Below, piece after piece: positions 41,701-54,064 of a stretch of DNA of 64,000 nucleotides. The notes beneath the pieces were generated by a model that ran no database searches, had not been told where the DNA came from, and worked only from the letters and a program-made list of their open reading frames with translations. A program made the translations under genes and the position numbers. The stretch covers positions 232,001-296,000 of the forward strand of contig NC_085098.1 of the NCBI RefSeq assembly GCF_963422355.1. The letters are read 5' to 3'. Position 1 is the first letter of the stretch. Every line of letters starts with the position of its first letter. Origin of the DNA: Corticium candelabrum (Eukaryota; Porifera; Homoscleromorpha; Homosclerophorida; Plakinidae).

Positions 41701-43103
41701 TCTGTATATTGGTAGTCAATTGGCGACACGCAAGACAAACTCTGAGACAGTCTTCAAAAACAAGAAAATTTCTTTGCTCTTCCTCACTATTTTACTGTTA
41801 ACACAATAACACAATGCTTTTCAGGTTTGCAGTGTTCAAATGACAAGACATGAAGTGCTTCGACTTCTCACATTTGGGCCTTTGAGCTATGTTTAGGAAC
41901 TGCTTACACTTGGCTCCTCGGTAGTTTTGGACAATAGCTATCAAAGCTTTGAAATGAGTCATCACAGCTGAATGGTTCTTCAACATCAGAAATGCCCAAG
42001 TGAAATGGAGAATGGTCTTTCGCTTTTGATAGAGTAGAGGTCTTAAAGGCACTTAGAATTTCACACTGGATTGCTACGTCTCGGTATAATGGTGTGGCTT
42101 GGATCCTTACATAATTGATCAAAGTGTGAGTCAATCCTCTGATCAATGAATGAAATGATCTTTCATATTACTTGCATGTGCAATACACTTTGGGCTTGAC
42201 CTGAATTCGAACATTCCTTCTCTAAGGAGTAGCCTAGATGCCGACTGTTCTGTGACTGATATTGTCACTTTCATTGTCAATTTCACTGTCCCTACTCTCA
42301 TTGCCATCTGCTGATGTGTCCGTTTACCAGGGGTAAGTAGGTCTTGCAGAATCTAGGCGTTGAGTATAGGTCAGTTGTTCTTAATAACTAGACAAGTTCA
42401 AGCACATAATATCACTTGCATGGTTTTTGTGCATGGCTTGATGTTACACATGCTAATACATATATAATTATTGGTTGCACGTACTCTGGATCTTTCCCTT
42501 TTCTCATAGGCTCCTCGCTTTTTTTGCACGAGGTGGTATCTTCACGAGTGGATGCAGTCAACTGTCTCTTTGATGCCTTTTGTTCTGATTCATGTCCATG
42601 ACAGAATTGCGAGAGCAAGGTCAACCGGTCTGGAAAAAGTATAAAGAGGAACGACTCACCAACTGATCTGAAGGGGTTGTGAACTCTATGTGCTACTTGT
42701 TTCTGTTTGATAATCATCACAACAATATGTGCACATGTACAATATTGCATATTTCATGACATAGGCAAAACAAAACTCTCTCACGCATCCAGAATTCAAG
42801 AATTAGGCTTTCATGATTGAGTAATGTTCCTCATGTTGATCATTGTAACATTTGTACTACTAACTACCCTATGCTGTAGATCGGCAGCATCTCGCTATTG
42901 TTTCCGCTCCCCTTGTGACGTCAAGAATAGAAACCGGAAGAAGATATCCTCGCTTTGACTGGAAGCGAAAGAGAGGTCACTATTATAATGCTAAGATGAC
43001 GTAAGAAAATTCTGAAAAATTGCAAACAGGCACATTACACTAGAAAGAACACATCTAAAGAGAAATCTCATATCGTGTTGGGACTGTGGCAGCCTCCCTT
43101 TAA
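38798..43103 (-). mobile_element. Kolobok-like DNA transposon K (4.3 kb)
   Basis: TTAA on both sides (38798-38801 and 43100-43103). Inverted ends of about 200 bp share CGATATGAG, TTTCTCTTTAGAT, TGTTCTTTCTAGTGTA, CGCTTCCAGTCAAAG and ATCTTCTTCCGGTTTCTA. It carries a degraded transposase on the minus strand of the TTAA-specific Kolobok kind. Lies in ISWI intron 5 in the same orientation as the gene. Confidence 0.85.
40130..42250 (-). pseudogene. Kolobok-like transposase, decayed
   Basis: Order on the minus strand: GHLHLWESEPFVGDVPAGN followed by LLTSAAILFSGSMPPKALR (about 41690-41550), LVLGGDGRCDSPGHSAMYG (about 41400-41330), a SYHMEKEGLL.../LVTDSH stretch (41230-41130) with an in-frame TAA, NHLYWCVALTPDGDSD and HVHNIHSSYDQYFP (40900-40790), and ALHFNENAAREQAVT (about 40420). 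These blocks follow a transposase family I associate with Kolobok (THAP-linked, TTAA target). Breaks between blocks could be introns or decay; the stop at about 41157 argues for decay. A THAP domain was not clearly found. Confidence 0.7.
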
Positions 43104-43858
43104 TAATGCTAAAATCAATTGTAGCAGACACAAACTGACAAATTCTCTAATATTGTATAGACCAACTTCATCATGCACCAGTCTCAACATGCAAAATGGT
43201 GTCTCTAAACACCTGGTGCATATACAGACTACCACTTCATATACTATTAGTACAACAGCAAGAGCTATTGCTACAGTTAAACGTCAGTCCAAAGTGTCAA
43301 AACCTTATCATTATGCAACAAACATGCTAATGTCCCTATGAGCATTGCTCTATGCATTCAACACTGCTGTCATTGCTGCTGCTGTAGAAACATCCTACAT
43401 CAAATATGGTGACCCTTCCTTATACGTAAAATACAATATAATATGACAATTACAGTAACTACTCACTCACACACAATCATACAAACACATGCACATTAAA
43501 GTATGGATAGATTATGGATCCCTTCTGTTCCAGAAGATGACACCCTTATCATAAGACAAGTTCTCCTGCACTAAGAGAACTAAGGTCAGTGCTAGCAACA
43601 CACTTGAATCTTGGCTAGGTACTCGTAGCGGCATTGGCCACAAGTGTAACTCCAACATTACGAATCTAAGTTTGTGACAGCACTGCCACAGTCAGTGATT
43701 CTATCACCCTAGTCATGGACCACGTACTCATTTACCCTCTCCTAAGTCGAGGGAGACATTTGCGAGTAAGTTCCCTGCCCAAGGAAACTACAGCCAAACA
43801 TGAACTTAAAATCAAAAGGCCACGAACATTTCCACTGAAATGGAACTCCCTCACAATT

Positions 43859-43934
<76 letters not shown>

Positions 43935-45104
43935 GAGGTGCTAAGAACATTATCAAGTTCACTCAAATGGAATGCTAGAGTTAGCATCATGGATATCCCA
44001 AAATCACTAAAGTGAAGTGCATCTGACATGGGTAGTCTAACACCACATCAGGGTAGTCGCCAGAATTTTTCAAGGCATAATGAAATGATGTCAGTAATTA
44101 AATCAAGTTTAGTTAATATCAACAAGAAATAAAACTTTTAGGAATGGACGCGTGTATAAGCAGTTTCCAAACCGCTAGTTATAAGCTCATCTTGTTCGTA
44201 GCAAGCGAGACTGCATGCTTAAACAATGCAGAGATTTGGTTTCACTAACGACCAGATCGGTATGCATGCATCATCTTGTTTCAAGCTATTCCAGATATCT
44301 ACCACTCTGGAATGTTTGAGGTCGCTTTGGATGTCAAACGGCATTGAGAACGTATGCATCCAGTTTCCGCTGTAAAACGAGAGTACAGCTAGCGCACAAC
44401 CCTATACGCACACATGCAGTCAGAAGGCTGACATTGATCATGACTGCACGAGATCAAATCCTATCGACGTCAACGCTCCTGTGGTTGCTTTGTCTGCCAT
44501 AGACATGCAGGTTTCATGCACTAACAGCAATAAATCTGCAGTTTTTGAGTAGAAGTGGTCTCTTCGTAGATGACTACCATGTACGAAACAAGACAAGATA
44601 AGTGAAAGAGTATCCACGCCGTGCATACCGATCTGGTCTTTTGTTAAGGCAATTAAGAAACTGAATCCGATCTTTTAACTCTTTAGTTCACCATTAACAC
44701 ATTAAGAACCATTACAGCTTGGTATTCACTTTGATGACGGAATTATTACATGGCGGGAAAGGGTCTGGCTACACGAGACTAATCTGCCAACAAAATTTGT
44801 GACCTGTAACAAAAGATGACAAACACTCACTAGCGTTTTGTGTTTGGGCTTCATGTTCCAAGCATAGCGCCCACGCCCACTTTTTCACCTAAGGCGTAGC
44901 AGGGCGCACCACGCCTTGAGATCGCTGGCGACAACACTGCACCACATACTGTATTAGCATATGTGTGATTGACATATGATTTCTGGTTAAATATGAGTTT
45001 ATAAAGTTAAAACACAAACGTGCTTGCTCTGCACATCTCAATCAGAGTTGATGCATCCCTTTTGTATTGGTCTGTTTACAAAACCCATAGTCTAGCTTAC
45101 TGAC
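43104..45104. other. ISWI intron 5, distal part
   Basis: Contains a CA tract (43862-43931) and an inverted pair GACCAGATCGGTATGCA (about 44249) and its complement (about 44623-44640), possibly a small degraded foldback. No gene recognised. Confidence 0.5.
43862..43931. repeat. (CA)35 microsatellite
   Basis: Uninterrupted CA repeat; open frames across it are artefacts. Confidence 0.97.
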
Positions 45105-45224
45105 CATTGCTGTCCGTGACTTGAGAAACCAGTCAAAACGAAACTGTGGTGCACGCCGAACAGCAGATCGTAGCTCATCATAAACATTCTCCTTCTCTAG
45201 TCCTAGGTGATAGAGCATACAGAT
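45105..45224 (-). CDS. SMARCA5: ISWI exon 5 (second half of SLIDE domain)
   Basis: Acceptor CTTTAG and donor GTCAGT, 40 codons, phase 0. Contains [20 protein letters not shown] and [14 protein letters not shown], near-invariant in SMARCA1/SMARCA5. SLIDE contacts linker DNA during nucleosome sliding. Confidence 0.96.
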
Positions 45225-45354
45225 CTAAAGAGTAAGCAAACAAGAAACACAATCAACTGTTTGAATAAACACAAGCTATGTTAACACAGACAGACAGACA
45301 GACATATAAGGAACAACACATCCAAGACATAACCAAAATGTCAATATAAAAAAC

Positions 45355-46952
45355 TTAAAAGGTAACTGCAACCCAAAAATCAAAAATTCTTTTATGTTGG
45401 AAATCAATAGTTCTAGTTGCATACACGACAGCAAAAATTGTTTTAGATTTGTAAGTTATTTAGTCTTTGCTGAGAAATACCAAGTCAAAGTTGCTTCTGG
45501 TTCTTCAAGTTCCGGTAACGAGCGTGGTGTAGTACACGTCACAGAGAGGAGACGCGTGTCATCTGTATAGTCAGCGGACTGTAAAATGACTACATCTTCA
45601 GATCCAAGGCAACGCTGCTAGGGTAGAGGCAATGACACCAACTGCTATTCTTCTGAAAAGCCCTCTGGAGGTTTCTAGGTGATGATAACGTTCCCTCATC
45701 GCATGAATCGCAGGATGAAGCAGATCTGCTGGAAGCCATTAAAGTGACTAGGCCACACAGGTTCGAGTTCAGAGACACTGTCTCTGAAGCTTTGAGACCG
45801 CCTGCTGCCTTGGAAGTGGACGAGGAAGAAGACAGGCTACCCGATAGCCTGTCACCATTGCAAGTAGAAGTAGGAGTAGCAAACGTAATCAATGCACATC
45901 CGGGTAAGTAAACAACCATCACAGGTGCAGCTGCGGTCGTTGTGAGATGATGGATACGTACTCGTGTGGAGTGCGGGTGTGCTGTCAAAGTGTATTTGAG
46001 GTTGTCTCAAATAATGACGCGGTAATAATATCATATACTAGTGACAATAGTGGTACAGTGTACTGGTGAGTTCATGCAAAACTTTAGTTATTGCAGTGAG
46101 AAAGAGAACAAAATGAGTTAAAGTCCGTCCGTTGAATTCACATTGATGCAAGGTTTGACTTCACTGTACAGTATACTGTAATGCATACAACTGCATTCAC
46201 TACACATGACGATCAAGCACTATAGACGCAAGTCTATAGAGTCATTAAGAGTCTGACCTCTCCTAGCCATTTGCAGCACTTATAGTCCTGCACGAGAGTC
46301 TGCTTTACCCTCATTTTTCCCGCTTCTAAAATGTGGCTCTCATTTTCTTTTGCGAAGGTTCCAAGAGTGCTGCGATCTTGAAGTGTGAAGGCAGGTAGAT
46401 GACAAATGGTGGCCTTAATTTCGCTCTTCTACAACACAGACCAAGCTCTTGAATAGACCTGGCTGTACGTATCTCTAAGCAAATCAGGCTAAAGTGGCTA
46501 CTACAGACTCCTGTCCACTCAGTAGGATGCGTCGTACTCAGTACTAGTCGCCCGGACAACACAAACGTCTCTGCAATTGTCCTCCTTATTTACGATTCCC
46601 CTCTTCTTAGCTTGGGGATCTTCGGAAATCGAAACACGCTTGCGTATGACTTGAGCAAATTGGTGCATCCTGCAACCACGCAACACCAAACTATTCTTTT
46701 TTTTGCCACAAGTTCCTTTGTATACAATACACGCTAGCGTGGAATCTCCCCACTGTGACGTGTACACTACACCATGCCCATTATAACTCGTTACTGGAAC
46801 TTGAAGAACCAGAAGCAACTTTGACCTGCTATATCTCAGCGAAGACTTAACTTAAAAGTCTAAAACCATTTTTCCTGTCATGTATGCAACTAGAACTATC
46901 AATTTCCAGCATAAAAGAATTTTTGATTTTTGCATTGCAGTTACCCTTTAAG
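45355..46952. mobile_element. TTAA element B1, nearly fills ISWI intron 4
   Basis: TTAA at 45355-45358 and 46949-46952. Ends AAGGTAACTGCAACCC and complement AGGGTAACTGCAATGC, with about 210-bp arms (sharing TCTTTTATG, GTTCTAGTTGCATAC, GAAGAACCAGAAGCAAC in one or other orientation). Related over its whole length to B2 at 52403-53883. The minus strand holds a THAP-like remnant (CSSHFSLICLE..., RRAKLRPPFVIYLPSHF). Confidence 0.82.
46326..46818 (-). pseudogene. THAP-like zinc-finger remnant in B1
   Basis: In overlapping frames, VLRGCRMHQFAQVIRKRV, then EWTGVCSSHFSLICLE and LRPPFVIYLPSHF. The C..HF spacing followed by a hydrophobic proline-containing end resembles a THAP domain's second half. B2 has the parallel EWTVCSSHFNPDCCKF and LRPPFFIYLLPHF. 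Frames are broken, so no protein is expected. Confidence 0.45.
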
Positions 46953-46977
46953 CCATGCATAATAACAAATTTTTACC

Positions 46978-47070
46978 AAAAAACGATCTTCATCTTCAGT
47001 GTAGTTTTTGCCTTTATTTGTGCCATACTGAATCTTTAGTTGATGAAACGGTGAGCAATACCGAGCCATC
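46978..47070 (-). CDS. SMARCA5: ISWI exon 4 (first half of SLIDE domain)
   Basis: Acceptor TTTTGTAG and donor GTAAAA, 31 codons, phase 0: [20 protein letters not shown] followed by [11 protein letters not shown]. It matches the start of SLIDE in SMARCA5 (YKAPFHQLRI... TEEEDRFL type) and is sandwiched between transposon blocks. Confidence 0.96.
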
Positions 47071-47648
47071 TACAAAACAGACATGTACAATTACTAAACA
47101 AGTCTCCACACACAATCAGCTACAGAAACAAGTAGATATTAACATGCCTGTTCTGAAATACTAATGAAGCCATGTTTCACCCTAACTTTCACAGCTACAA
47201 ACTCTCCAAAAAACAATGTACTTGTCGTAAAGTATTCCTAATTTAGACACAATTTTCCTTCCAAGCTTGCTACTTGCAAACTCTACAAAGTAACTGTCAT
47301 GTGACAATAAAATTCCATAACATGACTAAAATTGGTTGTCCTAGTCAAATGACAAGATTCAAAACATAAGTTAGATAGATGTTACCCCTAGCTATTCCAA
47401 TGTTAACTTTCCATATAATAATTTAATGAGTGAGGAAAAACAGTACTTTTGTATTGGCTGTTGCAGATGCGTATGTTTCAATTGTGCATTCCTACAATGC
47501 CCTGTGATTTGTAAGCATGCATTAGACTGTTCTCATGAAAAGACGTGTCATGAAAATTTGGCAGTTCAAGATTGGTTGTCTGAGTGTTCACGTCACGACA
47601 ACCACAAACAATAGACAAACAACCAATACTTGCTGTAACTGAACCACT
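47071..47648. other. ISWI intron 3, first part; no gene seen
   Basis: AT-rich. A cysteine-rich plus-strand frame at 47426-47614 is not recognisable. Confidence 0.5.
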
Positions 47649-48871
47649 TTAAAGGGGAACTCCAACGGAAATACAACCTGACATCAAAATGTAGGCTTTA
47701 TCGTGAAACTTCGTGCTCTGCTACTATCAGGCTAACAGACACTTTGGTAGCAAAGAAAACACGAGTTATGTACGGAGCATGCACCAGGCTGTTACGTCAT
47801 TGGTGCTAAGCTCCGCCTACACCAAATTAATTGCCTGCGTAGCTCAGTTATCTTGCCAGTAAACTACACGAAAACTAATGAGAATGGTAACTATAAAGGG
47901 ATTTTGTGTTTTAAGGCCTTACAAGAGCTCTCTGCAACAAATGTAACATGCTAGACACCGTTTTCTCCCAGCACACTTGACCCTCTCCTCTCACCGAAGA
48001 GGAGGCTAGCACAATAAACTCAACAATAATTAGCGTTAGCCTTCGTTCTATTAATTCAGAGAATTCAAATATGAGGTTCTCTTGGAGAAATCTGAGTAAG
48101 CAGACATGCCCCTTTCAAACAGCGTCTTGGCAAAGTGTTAGAGGTGCAGAATGGCTTTGATTGAGCCTTAGAGTTTTACCTGAGCACAATGATGTAGACT
48201 GTGTAGCTAGTACTGTAGTACTAAGTTGTTTCACCCTGCACAGTGTGTAGACTCGTGACCATCACAATATACCGCCCCTTCGTCATTCCCGGATACTCAA
48301 TCCTCTGATCGCAGCTCATGAGGCATATAGAAGCCACGCTGAGCATGTGGACGTAGGACTAGAGAACAACAAGGAGGGGCGTGTCTGTCTACGAAGGTGT
48401 CTCGAAGAGAACATCTATGCTTCCTTGACATACTTGAACCTTATGCGTGTTTCTCATCGTATGTCAACAGAGTGAAAGCTGACGTTAATTACCGTTGAGT
48501 TTATCGTGCCACCGTTACCTTCTGTGAGAGGAGAGGGTCAAGTCTGCTAGGAAAACACGGCCTCTAGCATCCTACTTTTGTTACATAGAGCTCTTCTAAG
48601 GCCTTAAAACACAAGGTCCCTCTATAGCTACCATTCCTTTTAGTTTGCATGTAGTTTACTGGCAAGATAGCTAAGCTACGGAGGCAATTCATTTGGTGTA
48701 GGCGGAGCTTAGCATTAATGACGTGTCAGCTTGGCTCGTGCTCTGTACATAACACGTGTTTTCTCCGCTACCAAAGCGACGGATGGCCTCAAAGTAGCGC
48801 AGCATGAAGAAGTTTCACGATAAAGCCTACATTTTGAGATCAGGTTGTATTTCCGTTGGAGTTCCCCTTAA
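47649..48871. mobile_element. TTAA foldback element C
   Basis: TTAA at 47649-47652 and 48868-48871, ends AAAGGGGAACTCCAACGG / complement. The arms are about 400 bp, reaching roughly 48050 and 48475, and share CGTGAAACTTC, GGCTTTATCGTG, AAGGCCTTA and GGACCCTCTCCTCTCAC-like stretches. The short spacer has no coding capacity. Confidence 0.85.
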
Positions 48872-49984
48872 GGTGAACTGGCCTAAAGCATGACACATTC
48901 CAATGCTAACTAAGTTATAACATTAAAGATGATGTCATTTCTGCTTTGCGACTTTAGCTGTTTAGGTTTAATGCCCAACTACACACCGCCTGTCATGTGT
49001 GGCCTACTGCCATTTACTAAATCTGAAAAATCACCTTTACAACCTGCAGGTCCAGAAATTGAGAGCTGTCATGTCAGGTTTTCGCAGCTTTGGCAAAATA
49101 GCATTCCATACACAACAGATGTCTTGATCCACATCTCAATACAAGCAATTAGTCACACAAGGGAATAACTGTACAGTAGCTCCATGCATAAATGCCGACA
49201 ACTATGGCGCGGCCTAGCGCAGGCTCCCGAGGTCGTACGAGATAGCTAATTAGATGCCATGGTCCTTGATGCGCGCTTTCTGGTAATGTAATAATTATGT
49301 CACAGAACCTTATAGAAGAAAGTAATACAAGATGGTGATCAGCTGTCATTAGGGCGTTGCCTGTTACTGATTGGTTGCAAAAATTAGCTCTGCCTTTCAC
49401 TGTTGTAATGCTATGCGGTCGCACAGCAACTTCGTCATACTCTTGCACCTATCTTCTTTGCCATGCGTCAGAGTGAGCAACAGCAGTTCAGAAACAGAAG
49501 AAGTGTTTTGAACGAGGTTAGACGGAAGTGAATGAGTGTTCCTGTTGACCCAGAGAAGCGTCTCCATTTTGGGAATGACGGGTTAGCGTCTTCTTCACTG
49601 ATGTCTGACTTTGTGAAAGACCCAAAAGAAATTTCTGCCAGTTCTTGTGAGCTCGGGCAACTTTACCAGACAAGGAAATCTTAGATGAGGACCTTCAGGA
49701 CTGTTTTGACGACTGGGTTGTCACTCTCAATAGAGAAGACCGAATGATGCTCAGTCTTGTTGTTTTTCAGGCGTTTCGATCCTTAGTTGTTTTGATTAGT
49801 TTTTAGATTCTAGGTTCTGTGTACCTTTTTGGTTGTTTTCTTGACTGTAACTGAAAAATATTTATGAAATGGCGATCGTTTTGTAAAGATTTACAACCGC
49901 ATGTGCACCCCTCTACAGGTGCCGTCTCTTTAATATCTCAAAAAAAAGCACGTTTTAAAAATCGCCACAATACTTACCTAGATA
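48872..49984. other. ISWI intron 3 stretch; no gene recognised
   Basis: Small frames at 48929-49168 (plus) and 49149-49448 (minus) are not recognisable. Confidence 0.45.
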
Positions 49985-50563
49985 TTAAAGGGGAACTCTC
50001 ACCAAAATCAACCATCTCTCAGATGAAAGCTGTCACTTCATGATACAACCCTTTGCAATCGTTACTGCAGAAGTTTACCGTAACGAAGAAATAAAGCATT
50101 GAAATTACCTGCGTGGGCGTGTTTAGTACCCGTATGTGGCATGAGCGTACCTCTGATTGTTGGTTAGCAAGGAAGACTGATACCTGTGCACATTTCAAGG
50201 TAAGGATTGTGAGACATATGGTGTCAAGTTGTGATTTATTGACTAAAGCAAACTGGGACCCCAAAGTTATCACGCAAGTATTGACTGTGCCAATACAACC
50301 TCAGAAGAAGACCCTTCTTATATTAGTTAATAGATCATGTCTCACTGAATTTTGGGTGTGTTAGGAGCACTTGGTATGGTTAAACCTAAAGTATTTGCTT
50401 CGAGAGAGTAAGACTTTGTGTACATACGGAGAATCGTCTGAACAACTCGTTGCCGATTCTCTGCTTCTGTGGCTGTCTGGACCGTAGGTTTCCTCCAGAA
50501 AGATACCAGGCCTTGTATCTTTCTTTCAACAAGTTTTAGTATTTGGTGAGAGTTCTCCTTTAA
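49985..50563. mobile_element. TTAA element D, short MITE
   Basis: TTAA at 49985-49988 and 50560-50563. Ends AAAGGGGAACTCTCACCAAA and complement AAAGGAGAACTCTCACCAAA. Total about 580 bp, with short inverted ends and no long arms. Confidence 0.8.
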
Positions 50564-52402
50564 ATCACTTCATTTTCCTTTCTGCAAAATAACTAGTTAA
50601 ATAATGAAACATCGTAGTGTAAAAACAAACAAACGTGCAACACGAAGAAAATGTGATTCCTCAAGCGAGGCCTGCTGTAAAACGCAACTGTTTGTCACGT
50701 TCTTTCACAACGAAATGTGCCTATGATTAGTGAATCTGGTTACCGAGTTTTGTCGATAGACATGACAGGCCATTGAATTATGCGCATTTTCCTAGCGTCA
50801 CTCTCGGATGGGCACTTATGCCTGTACCAGGACGCTAGGCTTGATACACAGTTTCTACAAAGTAGTTGTTTTATACAGCAGTTGTACTAGCATTGCATGC
50901 TGCTTTAGAATCCCACTGCAGCCATGCTGGCCAAATTGGTTAGTAGGAGTGTGACATCCCAAATCATGCAGTTCTTTCCGTCCAAGAACACTCCCAATTG
51001 GCAAAATGCCAGCATTGCCATTTCTGGTGAGAGCAGTGGACATAGCAGGGGCGTCCCGAAGATTATTGCAAACCATGTCAGAAATTGTTATAACCATGCC
51101 CACCCTAAATTTTTGGGAACCGCCCATTATGATTTTTATGACCCCTCCCCCAAGAGCTTTGATGCAGGTTTGCTTACACTGAGGTGCTACAAACTGTTTC
51201 ATGAAATGCTCAGGCACAAAAAGAAACAAAGTGGTCTATTTTTAAAGAAAGTTCTCTCTGCCTTAGTTCACTGTGCTTGACAACATGATAGATATTAAGC
51301 CTTATAGCTCGTGGAAAATTTCCAGACCTCAAGAAGCTGAGAACCTACTACATAGGATAGAAAGGGCCACATATCTAGAGAACATGTTTGTTAACATCAG
51401 GTACTGCCCTAAATAGTGGGCGGTGTTGACAACCACTGTTGATTTTTAAGTACTTGTATTACATGTAAGTTCATACCATATGGCAGTCTTTGTCCTAATT
51501 GGTCTTATTTTCAAACCAAGAATCCCAGGAACTACTTGTTAGCCTCAAACAACTTCCCACTTTTTAAAATACAAATACAAGTCCATTGTCTACACAGCTA
51601 ATCACTGCCTACTTATGAAGCAAAGCATGGTGGGCCTGTACTAAGTGGAAGCCAAGGCATGGCAGAGCGCCGTGCCTTTTGTATGCTGGGGACAACCCAG
51701 CATACATACCCAAGCACATAGCCAAGTAACCACAAGCGCTCGAGCTCCCTTTAAAAATGTGCTCTGCACCATCACCTGACTTTTTACACAGTTTCTAGTA
51801 ACTCATGTCTCATAGTCGAAATCAACAATTCTTCAAATCACTTCATTTCCAATTGACATGATGTGAGATTCCTACTATAATTCACACACTGCACTAAGAA
51901 TTTTTCTAAATAGTACTTTAAAATTTAATTAATTTTTTGGCAAACAAAAATACCCAAGGTTTGGACAAAAACAAAACAAAAGTCACTCTTATTCAAATGA
52001 AATATACATATGATTGCATTTATTGGAACATTTAGATACTATAACACCAGTGACTTAATTAAGCTTTGGCAACAAAAGTACCCTACTCGTCCGAGTATTA
52101 CTCCAACCCCACAGTTGGCTAGCATCAAAGGAAAAGGTGGATGGGACATTACTTGATAGACTGACATATAGATGTTACTTGGCGGAAGTGATCAACCAAT
52201 TAACTCAGGGCTAATGACACCACCCGTCAATGTTAATTTGGTTGGCAGTTCTTGCCACCACCAAGCCATTGTGGCGATGCCACTAGACAAAGCTAATCTT
52301 CTGTTCAACAGTAAATGAATGAATTCTCTTCGCATAGTTGCTGCACGTTGTCAAACACATACGCAACCCTAAGATGTTGTAGAAAATGCCAGTTAGCACT
52401 AA
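50564..52402. other. ISWI intron 3 stretch; no gene recognised
   Basis: About 1.8 kb. Overlapping frames at 50855-51280 resemble nothing I know; the region is probably degraded repeat DNA. Confidence 0.45.
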
Positions 52403-53883
52403 TTAAAGGGTAACTGCAACATAAAAATCAAAAATTCTTTTATGTTGGAAATCGATAGTTCTAGTTGCATACATGACAGGGAAAATAGTTTAGATTTTTA
52501 AGTTAAGTCTTCGCTGAGAAATAGTAGGTTAAAGATGCTTCCGGCTCTTGTTCCGGTAACAGGCGTGGTGTCGTGTACACGTCACAAAGGGGAGACGCGT
52601 GTGCGTCTGTATTGTCAGCAGCCTGTAAAAATGACTACATCTTCAGTTCCAAGGCAACGCAACTATGGCAGGGGTGCCGACGACAGCTATTCTTCTGAAG
52701 AGCCGTCTGGAGGTTTCTAAGTGATGACACCGCTCCGTCATCGCATAAATCGCAGAATGAGGATGATCTGCTGGAAGCCATTACACCATACAGGTTCGAG
52801 CTCAGCGATAGCGTCTCTGAAGCTGAAAGATCGCCTGCTGCCTTGGAAGCCAATGAGGAATAGGACAGGCCACCAGATAGCCTGTCACCATCATAAGTAG
52901 AAGTAGAAGTAGCAAACGTAATCGATGCATATCCGGGTAAGTAAACCACCATCACAGGGGTAGCTGTGGTCATTGTGAGATGATGGTTATATGCTTGTGT
53001 GGAGTGCGAGTGTTGTCAAAACTTATTTGAGGTTGTCTCAAATAATGACGCGATAATAATGTCGAATACTAGCGACGATAATGGCACAGTGTACTGGTGC
53101 ACGCAAGTTATAGCAAAATTAGCTAATACTGTGAAAAGAGAACAATTGAGTTGACGTTTGTGCATTGAACTCACGTTGACGAACATTCACACAAGGTTTA
53201 ACTTCACTGTACAATACTGCAATAAATACAACTGCATTCACTACACAAGTCTAGTCATCAAGAGTCTGACCGCTCCTAGCCATTTGCAGCAGTTTTAGTT
53301 TTGCACGAAATGCTTCCTTACCCTCTCTTTTCCCTGCTTCTCAAATTCGGCTCTCCTTTTCCTTTGTGAAGGTTCCAGAGTGCTACCATCTTGAAGTGTG
53401 GAAGTAGGTAGATGAAAAATGGTGGCCTCAATTTCGCTCTTCTACAACGCAGACCAAGTTCTCCGATAGACCTGAATTTACAGCAATCAGGGTTAAAGTG
53501 GCTACTACAGACAGTCCACTCAGTGGGACGCATCGTACTCAGTAGTAGTCGTCTGGATGACAAACTTATTTGCAATTCCCACTCTTTTCTTCGGAAATCG
53601 AAACACGCTTGCGTATGACTTGCGCAAATTGGTGCATCCTGCAGCCACACAACACCAAATCATTCTTTCACCACAGATTCCTTTGTGTACAGTACACGTC
53701 TCCCCTCTGTGACGTGCACACTACACCACGCATATTACCAAAACTTGAAGAACCGGAAGCAACTTGACCTGCTATTTCTCAGCGAAGACTTAACTTAAAA
53801 ATCTAAAACTTTTCCCTGTCATATACGTATGCAACTAGAACCATCGATTTCCAACATAAAAGAATTTTTGATCTTGCGTTTAA
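52403..53883. mobile_element. TTAA element B2, relative of B1
   Basis: TTAA at 52403-52406 and 53880-53883; left end AAGGGTAACTGCAACATA. The right arm lacks the last 15 or so bases of the tip (GATCTTGCGTTTAA instead of GCAGTTACCC). The interior follows B1, including the paired translated stretches PVMVVYLPG and VCSSHF. Confidence 0.8.
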
Positions 53884-54064
53884 AGAACAAACGGATGTGA
53901 AAACCTTACAGTCTAGGCCAAAAGTGGGAATGGGAGCTGACTTGAGCCCTTGGGCTATACTTGGCGAGTAGGGTAGTTGAAGGCAGACCCCTTACCTCAA
54001 AATAAATGTGGCTGAGCATCTTATACCACCAATATGCACAGTGTCACACGTAACGTGTCACAGC

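Noticed and set aside
45590..46034. 132-codon Ser/Thr-rich minus-strand frame in B1
   Set aside because: Conserved in B2 as part of the transposon, but frames are broken and no domain could be named; not called as a gene.
47426..47614. Cysteine-rich 62-codon frame
   Set aside because: Cysteine spacing fits no zinc finger I know; it is intronic and not supported by splice sites.
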